Shown here: positions 7,508-15,245 of the stretch, piece by piece
How positions within the stretch are numbered: position 1 is the stretch's first letter
Layout of the letters: each line of letters opens with the position of its first letter
DNA from: Betaproteobacteria bacterium
GTDB lineage: Bacteria > Pseudomonadota > Gammaproteobacteria > Burkholderiales > Usitatibacteraceae
Assembly: GCA_025362705.1 (NCBI GenBank)
Contig: JANYFH010000086.1
Coordinates: 1 to 15,580, forward strand
Length of the DNA stretch: 15,580 bases
Direction of reading: 5' to 3'
The notes under the pieces: model-generated
Seen by the model: only the letters and a program-made list of their open reading frames with translations
Told to the model about the DNA's origin: nothing
Database searches by the model: none
Position numbers and translations under genes: made by a program

Positions 7508-8540
7508 GCGACGATTCCAGAAAGGAGTGGTTTTTTTGGGTGAGGTTTTTCCACCAACCGGCAACACCGCGCAACGATCGCTTTTTAATTGTGAACACCA
7601 GCGAATCACGTTCTCTCGGCAGCGTTAGAATTAGTTCGTCCAGCGTTCCGGCGCGCAGCGCGGTGAGAAGTAATGCAAAAAATTGCGCGTCCAATTTGAG
7701 CGCAGCTTCCTGCCAGGCATTTGCGTCGCCGCGCTCAAAGTGCGTCGTCAGTGTGTGCATCGCCAGCAGGTTGTGTTTTGCAGTCGAGATGGTGTCGGCA
7801 GCCATTAACTGGGCGATCGGCGCGAATTGCGCATCAACCCATTTTGCCAGTCCACCGACCAGGGCTGACCCGCCAAACACCGCGCCAATGGCTGGTTTCA
7901 AGCCGATTGGCATTGTCGGTAGCGCGCCTTCTCCCCAAAACCAAAGCCCGTTGATGGTCATTTTTCCCGCGGTTTCCCGCGCCTCATTGACCGCATGTGA
8001 ATGGAACAGCATCTGGGCTTCGTTCTGGATCGCCTTCCAGGATAACTTGCCACGTGATTGCGGCAGTTTTTCAAATATGGCGCCACGCCGCGCAGAAAAA
8101 ATTGTTGTCGTTTGCGGCAACTCATCTACGCCGCATCGAACGTACCAGTTTCCGGAATTGCCGCAGGCAAACAGCAAGCCGCGATCGGCAAAGTTTGCGT
8201 TGAGAGCATCAATCAATTGTGCGGCTTCGCTCGCATTGATGTCGAGTTGCGAGCATGGCAACAGGTTCAGCGTATCCCGATCAGCCTGAAAATGTACGGG
8301 CTCTGCAAACATCCAGCCGTGATCGCCGACCTCAATTTCGTCCCCGAGTGCCGAGAGCGCGGCGATTCCTTGCGCGTCGCGCAAACCGAACGAAGAAAGC
8401 AGGATATCAGGCCACTCGCCACCGATACGCGAAGCCCCGTGCGCCATCAATGTCTCGATGGCAGGCAAACGCGGCGGAACAGAATCAGCAAACCAGTCTG
8501 GCGAAACGAGCAGGGAAGGGAGGAATACGTGGAATTTCAT
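7500..8540 (-). CDS. RpfE-like protein (COG4255, phosphoglycerate-mutase-like annotation)
   Basis: The 346-residue cytosolic protein starts MKFHVFLPSLL and has no signal peptide or membrane segment. It resembles proteins annotated as RpfE-type regulatory protein or as a distant relative of cofactor-independent phosphoglycerate mutase. The clues are the opening hydrophobic strand, the GNSGNWYVRC stretch, and MTINGLWFWGEGALP in the middle. I cannot identify a full set of metal ligands of the alkaline phosphatase superfamily, so catalysis is unproven. In Xanthomonas rpfE also neighbours recJ, in the region of the rpf (diffusible signal factor) cluster. Here its stop overlaps the chosen recJ start by eight bases, suggesting translational coupling. 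The ATG has no evident ribosome site. It diverges from lolC, with the start regions almost touching. Confidence 0.7.
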   Translation of the reverse strand: MKFHVFLPSLLVSPDWFADSVPPRLPAIETLMAHGASRIGGEWPDILLSSFGLRDAQGIAALSALGDEIEVGDHGWMFAEPVHFQADRDTLNLLPCSQLDINASEAAQLIDALNANFADRGLLFACGNSGNWYVRCGVDELPQTTTIFSARRGAIFEKLPQSRGKLSWKAIQNEAQMLFHSHAVNEARETAGKMTINGLWFWGEGALPTMPIGLKPAIGAVFGGSALVGGLAKWVDAQFAPIAQLMAADTISTAKHNLLAMHTLTTHFERGDANAWQEAALKLDAQFFALLLTALRAGTLDELILTLPRERDSLVFTIKKRSLRGVAGWWKNLTQKNHSFLESSLA

Positions 8541-8603
8541 AGCGGGAGACAGAATGAAACTAGTTTATCATCGGGCAACATTAATCCCCCGGTTCACCAC
8601 ATC

Positions 8604-9848
8604 TTGCAACCGCTCTCACTCTTTATCGGCCTTCGCTACACCCGCGCGAAACGCCAGAATCATTACATTTCGTTTATCTCGCTGGCGTCAATGCTCGGCA
8701 TTGCGCTTGGCATTGCCGCGCTCATCACGGTGATGTCGGTGATGAACGGGTTTCAAAAAGAAGTGCGTGCGCGCATTCTGGGGGTCTCGGCGCACGTGCA
8801 AATCATGGGGTTTGAGAACGGCCTCGATCAATGGCAAACCGTGCGCGAGGTAGCCATGAAGAACCCTGAAGTCGTCGCGACGGCGCCATTTGTAAATGGA
8901 CAGGGATTGCTCGCCTATACATCGAACGTTCGTGGTGCGATGGTCCGCGGCATCATTCCTTCCGATGAAAATGCAGTCGCTGACCTCGGCCGCGATATGA
9001 AAGTAGGGCAGATTACTTCGCTGCAACCTGGCGAATACAACATCATCCTCGGTTCCGAACTGGCGCGCGCACTCGGTGTGAGTGTCGGCACCAAGCTGCA
9101 GCTCATTACGCCGCAAGGCAGCGTTACGCCGGCTGGCATGGTGCCGCGCATTCGCAGCTTTACGGTTTCGGGAATTTTCAGTTCCGGGCATTACGAATAC
9201 GACTCAACACTTGCGCTCATGCACATGAAAGATGCGCAAGTGCTGTTCCGGCTCGGTGAAAACGTGAGCGGCGTTCGCGTAAAACTGAAAGATACGGATC
9301 GGGCACGCAGCGTTTCGCGTGAACTTGGCAACACGCTGCGCATTGATGGTTATGTGACCGACTGGACCAAGCAAAACGAGACCTATTTTCGCGCGGTCGA
9401 AATCGAAAAACGCATGATGTTCGTCATTCTTGCACTCATCATCGCAGTGGCTGCCTTCAACCTTGTCTCCACACTGGTGATGGTAGTCACCGACAAACAT
9501 CCTGACATCGCAATATTGCGCACACTCGGTGCCTCACCCGGGATGATCATGAAAATCTTCGTTGTGCAGGGTGCCATTATCGGCGTGATCGGTACCCTGA
9601 TCGGCGTGGTGGCTGGCATATTGCTGGCACTCAATATCGATGTCGTCGTGCCGTTTATCGAGAGCATGGCGGGCTTCAAGGTGTTGAGCCCGGAAGTGTA
9701 TTTCCTTTCCGAGCTGCCCTCGGATCTCAAATGGAACGATGTCTGGACGACTGCAGTCATTGCATTGCTGCTGGCATTGGCCGCAACGCTTTATCCGAGC
9801 TGGCGCGCGTCCAAAGTGAATCCGGCGGAGGCGCTGCGCTATGAGTAA
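8604..9848 (+). CDS. lolC: Lipoprotein-releasing ABC transporter permease, LolC/LolF-like
   Basis: This inner-membrane permease extracts lipoproteins and hands them to periplasmic LolA. The 414 residues are the usual length. It opens with QPLSLFIGLRYTRAKRQNH, then TM1 (about 21-45, ending MSVMNGF). A large MacB-like periplasmic domain follows, then three C-terminal TMs (MMFVILALIIAVAAFNLVST; IIGVIGTLIGVVAGILLALN; AVIALLLALAATLYPSW). A loop with TPAGMVPRIRSFTV resembles the LolA-binding hook of E. coli LolC, which LolE lacks. The only in-frame start near the family N-terminus is TTG 8604, without a ribosome site. GTG 8529 has an excellent GGAGG site but adds 25 unconserved residues and overlaps the rpfE-like start. 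The start is therefore uncertain. lolD overlaps its end by eight bases. No lolE is present in the window. Confidence 0.92.
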   Translation: MQPLSLFIGLRYTRAKRQNHYISFISLASMLGIALGIAALITVMSVMNGFQKEVRARILGVSAHVQIMGFENGLDQWQTVREVAMKNPEVVATAPFVNGQGLLAYTSNVRGAMVRGIIPSDENAVADLGRDMKVGQITSLQPGEYNIILGSELARALGVSVGTKLQLITPQGSVTPAGMVPRIRSFTVSGIFSSGHYEYDSTLALMHMKDAQVLFRLGENVSGVRVKLKDTDRARSVSRELGNTLRIDGYVTDWTKQNETYFRAVEIEKRMMFVILALIIAVAAFNLVSTLVMVVTDKHPDIAILRTLGASPGMIMKIFVVQGAIIGVIGTLIGVVAGILLALNIDVVVPFIESMAGFKVLSPEVYFLSELPSDLKWNDVWTTAVIALLLALAATLYPSWRASKVNPAEALRYE

Positions 9849-10515
9849 TCCAGTCGTCAATTGTCGGCAGGTTTCAAAGACATTTCGCCAGGGCGCGGCA
9901 GTTGTTGATGTGTTGAAAAACATCGATCTGCAAGTCAATGAAAGCGAGACCATCGCCATCATCGGTGCATCCGGGTCGGGCAAAAGCACGCTGCTGCATA
10001 TCCTCGGTGGACTGGATGCGCCATCGAGCGGTGAAGTCGATGTACTTGGTCAGCGCATCGACAGACTTTCCGCTGTTGAGCAGGGGCGGTTGCGTAATCG
10101 CGCATTGGGATTCGTTTATCAATTTCATCATCTGCTGCCGGAATTCACTGCGCTGGAAAACGTCGCAATTCCGCTCGCCATTCGCGGTGAAACGACCGCG
10201 AACGCGAAAGAGCGTGCCGCAATCATCCTCGGCGAAGCGGGGCTTTCGCATCGCCTCACGCATAAACCGGGTGAGCTTTCCGGTGGCGAGCGTCAGCGCG
10301 TCGCGGTCGCGCGCGCACTCGTCACACACCCCGCCTGCGTGCTTGCCGATGAACCGACGGGAAATCTGGATCGCGGCACGGCCGACCATGTGTTCGAACT
10401 CATTCTCGAACTCAACGCGAAGTACAAAACGGCGTTGGTGATGGTGACGCACGATCCGACGTTGGCCGCGAAGATGCAGCGAACGTTGACGCTCACTGAT
10501 GGCGGGTTGAAGTGA
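9841..10515 (+). CDS. lolD: Lipoprotein-releasing ABC transporter ATPase LolD
   Basis: The cytoplasmic ATPase powers the LolC-type permease to release lipoproteins from the inner membrane. The 224 residues contain Walker A GASGSGKST (42-50), the Q-loop glutamine 94 in FVYQFHHLLPEF, signature LSGGERQRVA (146-155), Walker B CVLADEPTGNLD (166-177) and H-loop His204 (VTHD). YQFHHLLPEF is characteristic of LolD. The ATG overlaps the last eight bases of lolC (ATGAGTAA), so translation is coupled. The gene ends just before a palindromic repeat that separates it from the convergent cytochrome lipoprotein gene. Confidence 0.95.
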   Translation: MSNPVVNCRQVSKTFRQGAAVVDVLKNIDLQVNESETIAIIGASGSGKSTLLHILGGLDAPSSGEVDVLGQRIDRLSAVEQGRLRNRALGFVYQFHHLLPEFTALENVAIPLAIRGETTANAKERAAIILGEAGLSHRLTHKPGELSGGERQRVAVARALVTHPACVLADEPTGNLDRGTADHVFELILELNAKYKTALVMVTHDPTLAAKMQRTLTLTDGGLK

Positions 10516-10520
10516 AAATA

Positions 10521-10592
10521 GTAAAACTCTAGCACCGTCGGGCCTCGCAGGCACAAATACCTCCAAAGACCGCGTCAGCGCTAGTGTTTTAT
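10521..10592. repeat. Palindromic interspersed element, copy B, likely bidirectional terminator
   Basis: AAAACTCTAGC at 10523-10533 pairs with GCTAGTGTTTT at 10580-10590 at 10 of 11 positions and closes an element of about 70 bases. Inside lies a smaller hairpin (GCCTCGCAGGC, 10542-10552). It fills the convergent gap between lolD and the cytochrome lipoprotein gene. T runs flank both arms in the sense of each strand, fitting termination from both sides. The right part (10548-10590) is homologous to 2415-2457. Confidence 0.65.
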
Positions 10593-10613
10593 TAAATTAT
10601 GCTATGAAAACCA

Positions 10614-13364
10614 TTACGGCAAATTGAGCGCCGCACGCCTCCCGCTCCCCGGCGGCAAACAGGTAAACGTCAACGGCTGACTGGCGCTCGCCAACGCACG
10701 CAAGGCTGTCTCGGCCAGGCGTTCGCCGGTCTTCATTAGCCAGGTACCGTCGCTTTGCAACAGCCCCGCGTGAATCGCGCCGTCTACACTCGCACGCACG
10801 GTGAGATCGCAGGTCGCGCGCGGCGTGGTTATGGCGGATTGTGTTTTCAGTAATGTGAGTTGCGCCTCAATAACCGCGTTGGCATTGGGTCGCCAGGTCA
10901 CTTGCTGTCCGACGATGGGCGCCAGATCAGAATCCATCGCCAGCACAAATGCAGCGACTTGCGCGCGCGTGGTCTGCGCGGGGGCAGGGAAATTGAATAC
11001 CGGATCGCTCAAAAAGGAATCGAGCGTATCGACGCTGCCGTCATGCGAAAAACCGAAGCCACGAATTTGTTGTCCGGTCGCAGCGCCGGTCGAAAGGCTG
11101 AATCCGAACATGCCCGCTTTTTGGTAAGTGTTGCGCAACTGTGGCACCTTGAAATTTTCGGTAACGCGTCCACCTTCGAACGCCATCAGGCCAGCGGTGC
11201 CGAATTGCTGAGCGCCGGGATTCAGGGTATGGCAGTTGTTGCAGCTACCCAGCAGCGTGATGGTGTTGGTGTTGAGAAAAATATTGCGCCCGGCCTGCTC
11301 GGTATCGTTCAGCACATTGTTGAGCGCACGCACCGGATTTGGCGGCATGGTGATCGCCATCACGAAATCGGTGAAGCTCTGCATTTGAGAATCACTCAGC
11401 ATTGATTCGCGCCCAACGAGCCCGACAAAGGCCGGATTGAATTCCTTGAACGATGCGTCTTCTATCGGCTCGACAGCGCCGCGAACCGTTTGCCGGTTGA
11501 TGCCGGTGCGATCCCCGCGCCAATGCAGCGGGCCATTACCGCGCATGCCGCGCAAAGTCTGCGTGCCCATCGGCCCTTTCATGGGATGAAAGCGCAGTGT
11601 TGTTTTCGGCACATTCGGTACATAGACGTTCGGGTTATTTTTTGTCACATCGTCGGGGTTACCGAGATCCCACGCGAGATGATCCATATCGCCAAAGATG
11701 TGGCAACTTCCGCAGGCCGAGGAGCCGTTTGCGGATGAGTCGGTGGCGTCGTAAAGAAACTGTCGGCCAGTCTTTACGGCGGCACTTTCGGGCGAAAATA
11801 AATTGACACTGCCGAGCACGGTTTTTGCCGTCGTGTCGATCACGGCAACGCTATGCTCAATGCGCGAGTACACATACAGGCGCGAGCCGCTTGCGTTGAG
11901 CGCGAGTCCGGCAGGGCCTGCAGGCACGGCGATATGTTGTGCAGCGTCGGGCGCGAAACTGGCGGGGATCAGTGACGCGGTCGATAACGCCGCCACTTTG
12001 GCCGATCCAAACGCCGCCGTATACAGCGTTGCACCATCCGGGCTGAACACCAGCGCAGTAGGTTGCGCGAGCGTTTTGGCTTTGGTGGCAGCAAGCACGG
12101 CAGCACCTTGCGGCAGCGAAAAATCGAGATGCGAATTCAGATGCACGGCATCGACGCGATTGGCCGCGACGTTGACCACGCTGATACGGCTTTCCGCAAT
12201 GCGCCCGCGCACCGTGGTTGCCGCGCTGCCCGGACCTTCGAAGCGAATATGGTTTTGCGCTTGCGTGTTACTCGCATACACCGCGCCGCTGACTGGATGC
12301 ACCGCAAGATTAAACAGCGTCGTACCCACGCCGCTCACCTGCGTCGTGACGGCTGGTACCGTCGCATTCGCATCGATGGCAAAGAGATCGAAATCGGGCA
12401 GCGTGAATTTGACTTTGGCGCTCCAATCGGTGCCAGCCTCATCACGCCATGCACTGCCATCGAAACGCACAATCAAACCGGTGGCGGGCGCCACGACATT
12501 GTCGGCGCTGCGGTTTGGCAGCGGCTTGGCAGCACCGACCGCATCGCGGTGCAACGTAGTGGTGCGGTTGCCCGACATGAATGGCGCCGCGTAAACCTTG
12601 CTGCCATCGGCTGAAACGGCCAATGCGCGCGGCGCATCGGCAAATAGTGTGAGGATGGTGAGCGGGTTCCCATTGAGAGAATCGTCGAGCGCGGCGGCGT
12701 TAAATACCCAGACATCGGCGTGACCAAGCGATGGCGACGTGAGATTGGCACTGGTAAAACCCGGCCGGTTTTGCCCGCGCGCGGCAGCGGTGATAAAAGC
12801 ACGGTCATGATTGCTGCCCGCAAAAACGATGTCGCGCGGCTCGTCGCCGACAAGCAATGTGCGCAACACGCGCGGCGTACCATCGAGGCGAACGATGCTC
12901 ACCGAATCAGAAAGATGATTCACCACCCACACCTCGCTGGCATTGCGCTCAGCCAAGGCGACCGGTTCCAGCCCTACGGCAACGGCGCTGGCCAGCCGCA
13001 ACGTATCGCCTTGCACTGCATAAATTTCCAGACAATTCGCGGGCGCATTGGTCACGTAAAGCCTCTGGCCATCGGCGGATAAAGTGATCGGGCGCACCGG
13101 GCCACTTTCGAATACCGTCACTGAGCCCGGGGCCGTATCGGCAGAAACGGAATCGGTACCGGTGCCACACTGAAACACCGGTTTTTGTAAGACAGTGCCT
13201 AGTGACAATTCGATTTGTGCGTTGGTCGCCTGCGTGGTTGGCGCGGGCGGTACCGGATCGGGCGTGTTTGCTGTTGAGCCACCCGAACCGCCGCCACCAC
13301 CGCCACCGCAACTGGTCATCAGCAACATCAGCCACGCCAGCAGTGCTTTGCCAATTTGTCGCAT
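10614..13364 (-). CDS. Lipoprotein with beta-propeller and two-haem cytochrome c peroxidase-like domain
   Basis: About 916 residues. A lipoprotein signal (MRQIGKALLAWLMLLMTSC) has its lipid cysteine at 19, followed by a polyglycine and Pro/Thr linker. Residues about 75-525 contain beta-propeller/YVTN-like repeats (LSADGQRLYVTNAP, VSADGSKVYAAP, FSPDGATLYTAAF, LNASGSRLYVYSR). Residues about 540-815 hold two CxxCH haem c sites, CGSCH (551-555) and CNNCH (708-712). The arrangement resembles the di-haem cytochrome c peroxidase/MauG group. A C-terminal piece of about 90 residues has two cysteines (852, 902). It probably faces the periplasm or outside on a membrane anchor and takes part in electron transfer or oxidation; the substrate is unknown. 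A GTG at 13397 with an AGGT site is an alternative start. The MRQ start gives the better signal peptide. It diverges from the hydrolase gene. Confidence 0.85.
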   Translation of the reverse strand: MRQIGKALLAWLMLLMTSCGGGGGGGSGGSTANTPDPVPPAPTTQATNAQIELSLGTVLQKPVFQCGTGTDSVSADTAPGSVTVFESGPVRPITLSADGQRLYVTNAPANCLEIYAVQGDTLRLASAVAVGLEPVALAERNASEVWVVNHLSDSVSIVRLDGTPRVLRTLLVGDEPRDIVFAGSNHDRAFITAAARGQNRPGFTSANLTSPSLGHADVWVFNAAALDDSLNGNPLTILTLFADAPRALAVSADGSKVYAAPFMSGNRTTTLHRDAVGAAKPLPNRSADNVVAPATGLIVRFDGSAWRDEAGTDWSAKVKFTLPDFDLFAIDANATVPAVTTQVSGVGTTLFNLAVHPVSGAVYASNTQAQNHIRFEGPGSAATTVRGRIAESRISVVNVAANRVDAVHLNSHLDFSLPQGAAVLAATKAKTLAQPTALVFSPDGATLYTAAFGSAKVAALSTASLIPASFAPDAAQHIAVPAGPAGLALNASGSRLYVYSRIEHSVAVIDTTAKTVLGSVNLFSPESAAVKTGRQFLYDATDSSANGSSACGSCHIFGDMDHLAWDLGNPDDVTKNNPNVYVPNVPKTTLRFHPMKGPMGTQTLRGMRGNGPLHWRGDRTGINRQTVRGAVEPIEDASFKEFNPAFVGLVGRESMLSDSQMQSFTDFVMAITMPPNPVRALNNVLNDTEQAGRNIFLNTNTITLLGSCNNCHTLNPGAQQFGTAGLMAFEGGRVTENFKVPQLRNTYQKAGMFGFSLSTGAATGQQIRGFGFSHDGSVDTLDSFLSDPVFNFPAPAQTTRAQVAAFVLAMDSDLAPIVGQQVTWRPNANAVIEAQLTLLKTQSAITTPRATCDLTVRASVDGAIHAGLLQSDGTWLMKTGERLAETALRALASASQPLTFTCLPPGSGRRAALNLP

Positions 13365-13437
13365 TATTATTAGCCGTCGTGAGTTGTTAATGACCACATA
13401 TTACCTGCACCCGATTCCGCTTAGCTGCGATTTCCGC

Positions 13438-13443
13438 GATAAT
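13438..13443 (+). promoter_or_regulatory. Possible -10 box for the metallo-hydrolase gene
   Basis: GATAAT, five of six to consensus, lies about 30 bases before the start of the hydrolase gene, in the 109-base divergent gap. No convincing -35 box stands at 16-18 bases. Low support. Confidence 0.25.
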
Positions 13444-13473
13444 TCACGCATGCCAATCTCGTTGGAGACACAA

Positions 13474-14379
13474 ATGTCACGCTACTTAAGCCCGATTTGC
13501 TCGATATTCATGGCGTTCCTGCTGTTGCCCGGCACCGCGCACGCGCAGCAAAATTTCGACAAGGTCGAAATCAAGACAGAAAAACTCTCGCCGACGACTT
13601 ACGTTTTATTCGGTGCAGGCGGCAACATTGGTGTCTCCGCCGGCGAGGACGCACTGTTTATCATCGATGATCAATATGCGCCGGTAAATCCCAAAATTCT
13701 TGCGGCGCTCAAGCAGATCAGCGACAAGCCGGTCAAATTTGTTCTCAATACCCACTGGCACGGCGACCACACAGGCGGCAACGAAATCATGGGCAAGGCA
13801 GGCGGGTTGATCGTGGCGCACGACAACGTCAGGAAACGCATGTCGGCAGAGCAATTCATCGCGCTCTTCAAGTCGAAGGTCGCGCCGTCACCGAAAGTTG
13901 CGCTGCCTGTTGTGACATTTTCGACCGACGTTACGTTTCACCTTAACGGCGACGAGGTATATGGATTCCACGTTCCCAACGCGCATACCGATGGCGACAC
14001 CGTCGTGCATTTCAGAAAAAGCAATGTCATTCACATGGGCGATACCTTTTTTAGCGGCATGTATCCGTTCATCGACGGCTCCAGTGGTGGCAGTCCCGAA
14101 GGTGTCATCGCGGCAGCGGATCGCGTGCTTGCGATAGCCGATGACAACACGAAAATTATTCCCGGACATGGCCCGGTCTCGAACAAGGCTGACCTGAAAA
14201 ATTATCGCGACATGCTTGCTGCGGTCAGTGTGCGTGTGAAGGCTTTGGTGAGAGAGGGCAAGAAAGTGGAGGAGATTCTCGCCGCAAATCCGTCGGCCCA
14301 ATTCGACGAAAAATGGGGCAAGGGGTTCATCAACCCGCGCGGATTCATTGAAATGCTGGTGGCGATTTATTCGTCGTGA
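13474..14379 (+). CDS. Exported metallo-beta-lactamase-fold hydrolase
   Basis: The 301-residue protein has a Sec signal peptide ending GTAHA (cut after 24), so it is periplasmic. The zinc-binding set is complete: HWHGDH at 94-99, His171 (PNAHTDGD), Asp190 (HMGDTFF) and His232 (PGHGP). This places it in the metallo-beta-lactamase fold superfamily. It lacks the active-site loops that would name it a true beta-lactamase. The overall look (N-terminal YVLFGAGGNIGV, HVPNAHTDGDTVV, MGDTFFSGMYPFID) fits exported hydrolases of the SoxH / quinoprotein-relay type, substrate unknown. The ATG has GGAG six bases upstream. An in-frame ATG at 13450 is less likely because it has no ribosome site, and the frame further up is antisense to the lipoprotein gene. 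It is convergent with the HbpS-like gene. Confidence 0.88.
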   Translation: MSRYLSPICSIFMAFLLLPGTAHAQQNFDKVEIKTEKLSPTTYVLFGAGGNIGVSAGEDALFIIDDQYAPVNPKILAALKQISDKPVKFVLNTHWHGDHTGGNEIMGKAGGLIVAHDNVRKRMSAEQFIALFKSKVAPSPKVALPVVTFSTDVTFHLNGDEVYGFHVPNAHTDGDTVVHFRKSNVIHMGDTFFSGMYPFIDGSSGGSPEGVIAAADRVLAIADDNTKIIPGHGPVSNKADLKNYRDMLAAVSVRVKALVREGKKVEEILAANPSAQFDEKWGKGFINPRGFIEMLVAIYSS

Positions 14380-14400
14380 GTGCGGGTCGCTCTTGAAAAC

Positions 14401-14432
14401 ACCGTCATTCCCGCCCGCGCGGCAATGACGGT
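14401..14432. terminator. Hairpin in convergent gap, GTCATTCCCGC type
   Basis: ACCGTCATT at 14401-14409 pairs with AATGACGGT at 14424-14432. The stem continues after one C/C mismatch through four more pairs to a small loop. An A run (14439-14445) and a T run (14454-14461) lie just beyond it, giving U-rich tails for transcripts in both directions. It sits between the stops of two convergent genes (14379 and 14468), so it is a good bidirectional terminator. Its core resembles the repeat at 863-899. Confidence 0.65.
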
Positions 14433-14467
14433 GCAGTGAAAAAAAGGCGTTGATTTTTTTTCATCAC

Positions 14468-14956
14468 TTACTTCAATACATCAGCCCCCGCCTTCGCCGC
14501 CATACCATCCTGTGCAGAAGTACCGCCGGATAACCCGATCGCGCCGACGATCTTGCCGTCCATCAACAGCGGCAGTCCACCGTCAATCGGCACCGCGCCC
14601 TGCAAGCCGAGAATGCGCAACCCGTCACCACCGGCGGCGAGGACATCCTGAAACGCCTTCGATGGCCGTTTGAATAATGCAGCCGAACGCGCCTTGCCGA
14701 TCGAAACGTCAACGCTGCCGGTTTGTGTGCCGTCCATTTTTTCGAGGAATACGAGAGTGCCGTTGCCGTCAGTGATGGCGACCGCCATGGTCCAGTTGTT
14801 TTTCTTCGCTTCGGCCAACGCAGCGGCGGCGGCTTTTTTGGCATTTTCGGCGTTGATCGGGGCGCCGTAGAGGTTGGGCATTTGAGCGAACGCTGCCGAC
14901 ACAAACAAAACGGCAGACGCAGTGAGAATCAAGGGCGATAGCAATTTGCGGAACAT
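14468..14956 (-). CDS. Exported HbpS/GlcG-like (DUF336) protein
   Basis: 162 residues. A signal peptide of 24 residues ends SAAFA, so the protein is periplasmic or secreted. The mature part is a single HbpS/GlcG domain: a long helix with ENAKKAAAAALAEAKKNNW, the strand pair MAVAITDGNGTLVFLEKMDG, a KARSAALFKRPSK helix, and the closing VPIDGGLPLLMDGKIVGAIGLSGGTSAQDG. In Streptomyces HbpS binds haem and senses redox stress. GlcG sits in glycolate operons. Members next to oxidoreductase genes are common but mostly uncharacterised. The ATG has a near-perfect AAGGAGA site four bases upstream. It diverges from the IorA-type gene across 289 bases, which suggests a functional link to that enzyme, though this is inference. 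Confidence 0.88.
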   Translation of the reverse strand: MFRKLLSPLILTASAVLFVSAAFAQMPNLYGAPINAENAKKAAAAALAEAKKNNWTMAVAITDGNGTLVFLEKMDGTQTGSVDVSIGKARSAALFKRPSKAFQDVLAAGGDGLRILGLQGAVPIDGGLPLLMDGKIVGAIGLSGGTSAQDGMAAKAGADVLK

Positions 14957-15245
14957 GGTTTCTCCTTCGTTGTTTTGGGAAAGGCGACGGTTACGACCAA
15001 ATGTTGACGGCGCAGACGACCTCCTGATGCTATTGAATCCACCGATACCGCCAACCCGGATTCTGCGCGCGCGTTTGCGGCGATTGCGAATATCCCGGTA
15101 AACACACCTGATATATTATTGCCACTCGCACAACGCTTCTGTGCCAAGACTCGTGTAAAGTTTTCTTTCGCATGTCGCAAACTTTCCACCAGAAACGCCG
15201 TCTCATCCATCTCATATTTCGTCGATCATTTTCAGGAGCAACCTC
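14957..15245. other. Divergent gap between the HbpS-like and IorA-type genes
   Basis: These 289 bases separate two divergent genes and should hold both promoters. An AT-rich island (ATATATTATT, 15111-15120) is a candidate -10 zone, but no hexamer pair at proper spacing convinced me on either strand. A minus-strand open frame (15210 to 14929) crosses into the HbpS-like gene and shows no protein-like features, so I do not call it. No RNA gene was recognised. Confidence 0.4.

Noticed and set aside
6710..7543. 277-codon plus-strand frame
   Set aside because: It lies wholly antisense to recJ, whose DHH motifs are clear. The translation has no family features.
11803..12594. 263-codon plus-strand frame rich in Ala, Ser and Thr
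   Set aside because: It is antisense to the propeller lipoprotein. The composition follows from the complement of its codons.
13474..14379. A true antibiotic-degrading beta-lactamase
   Set aside because: Only the general zinc-binding fold is shown. The motifs around it fit other exported hydrolases better.
14929..15210. 93-codon minus-strand frame in the divergent gap
   Set aside because: It overlaps the signal peptide of the HbpS-like gene in another frame. I saw no ribosome site or protein-like features.
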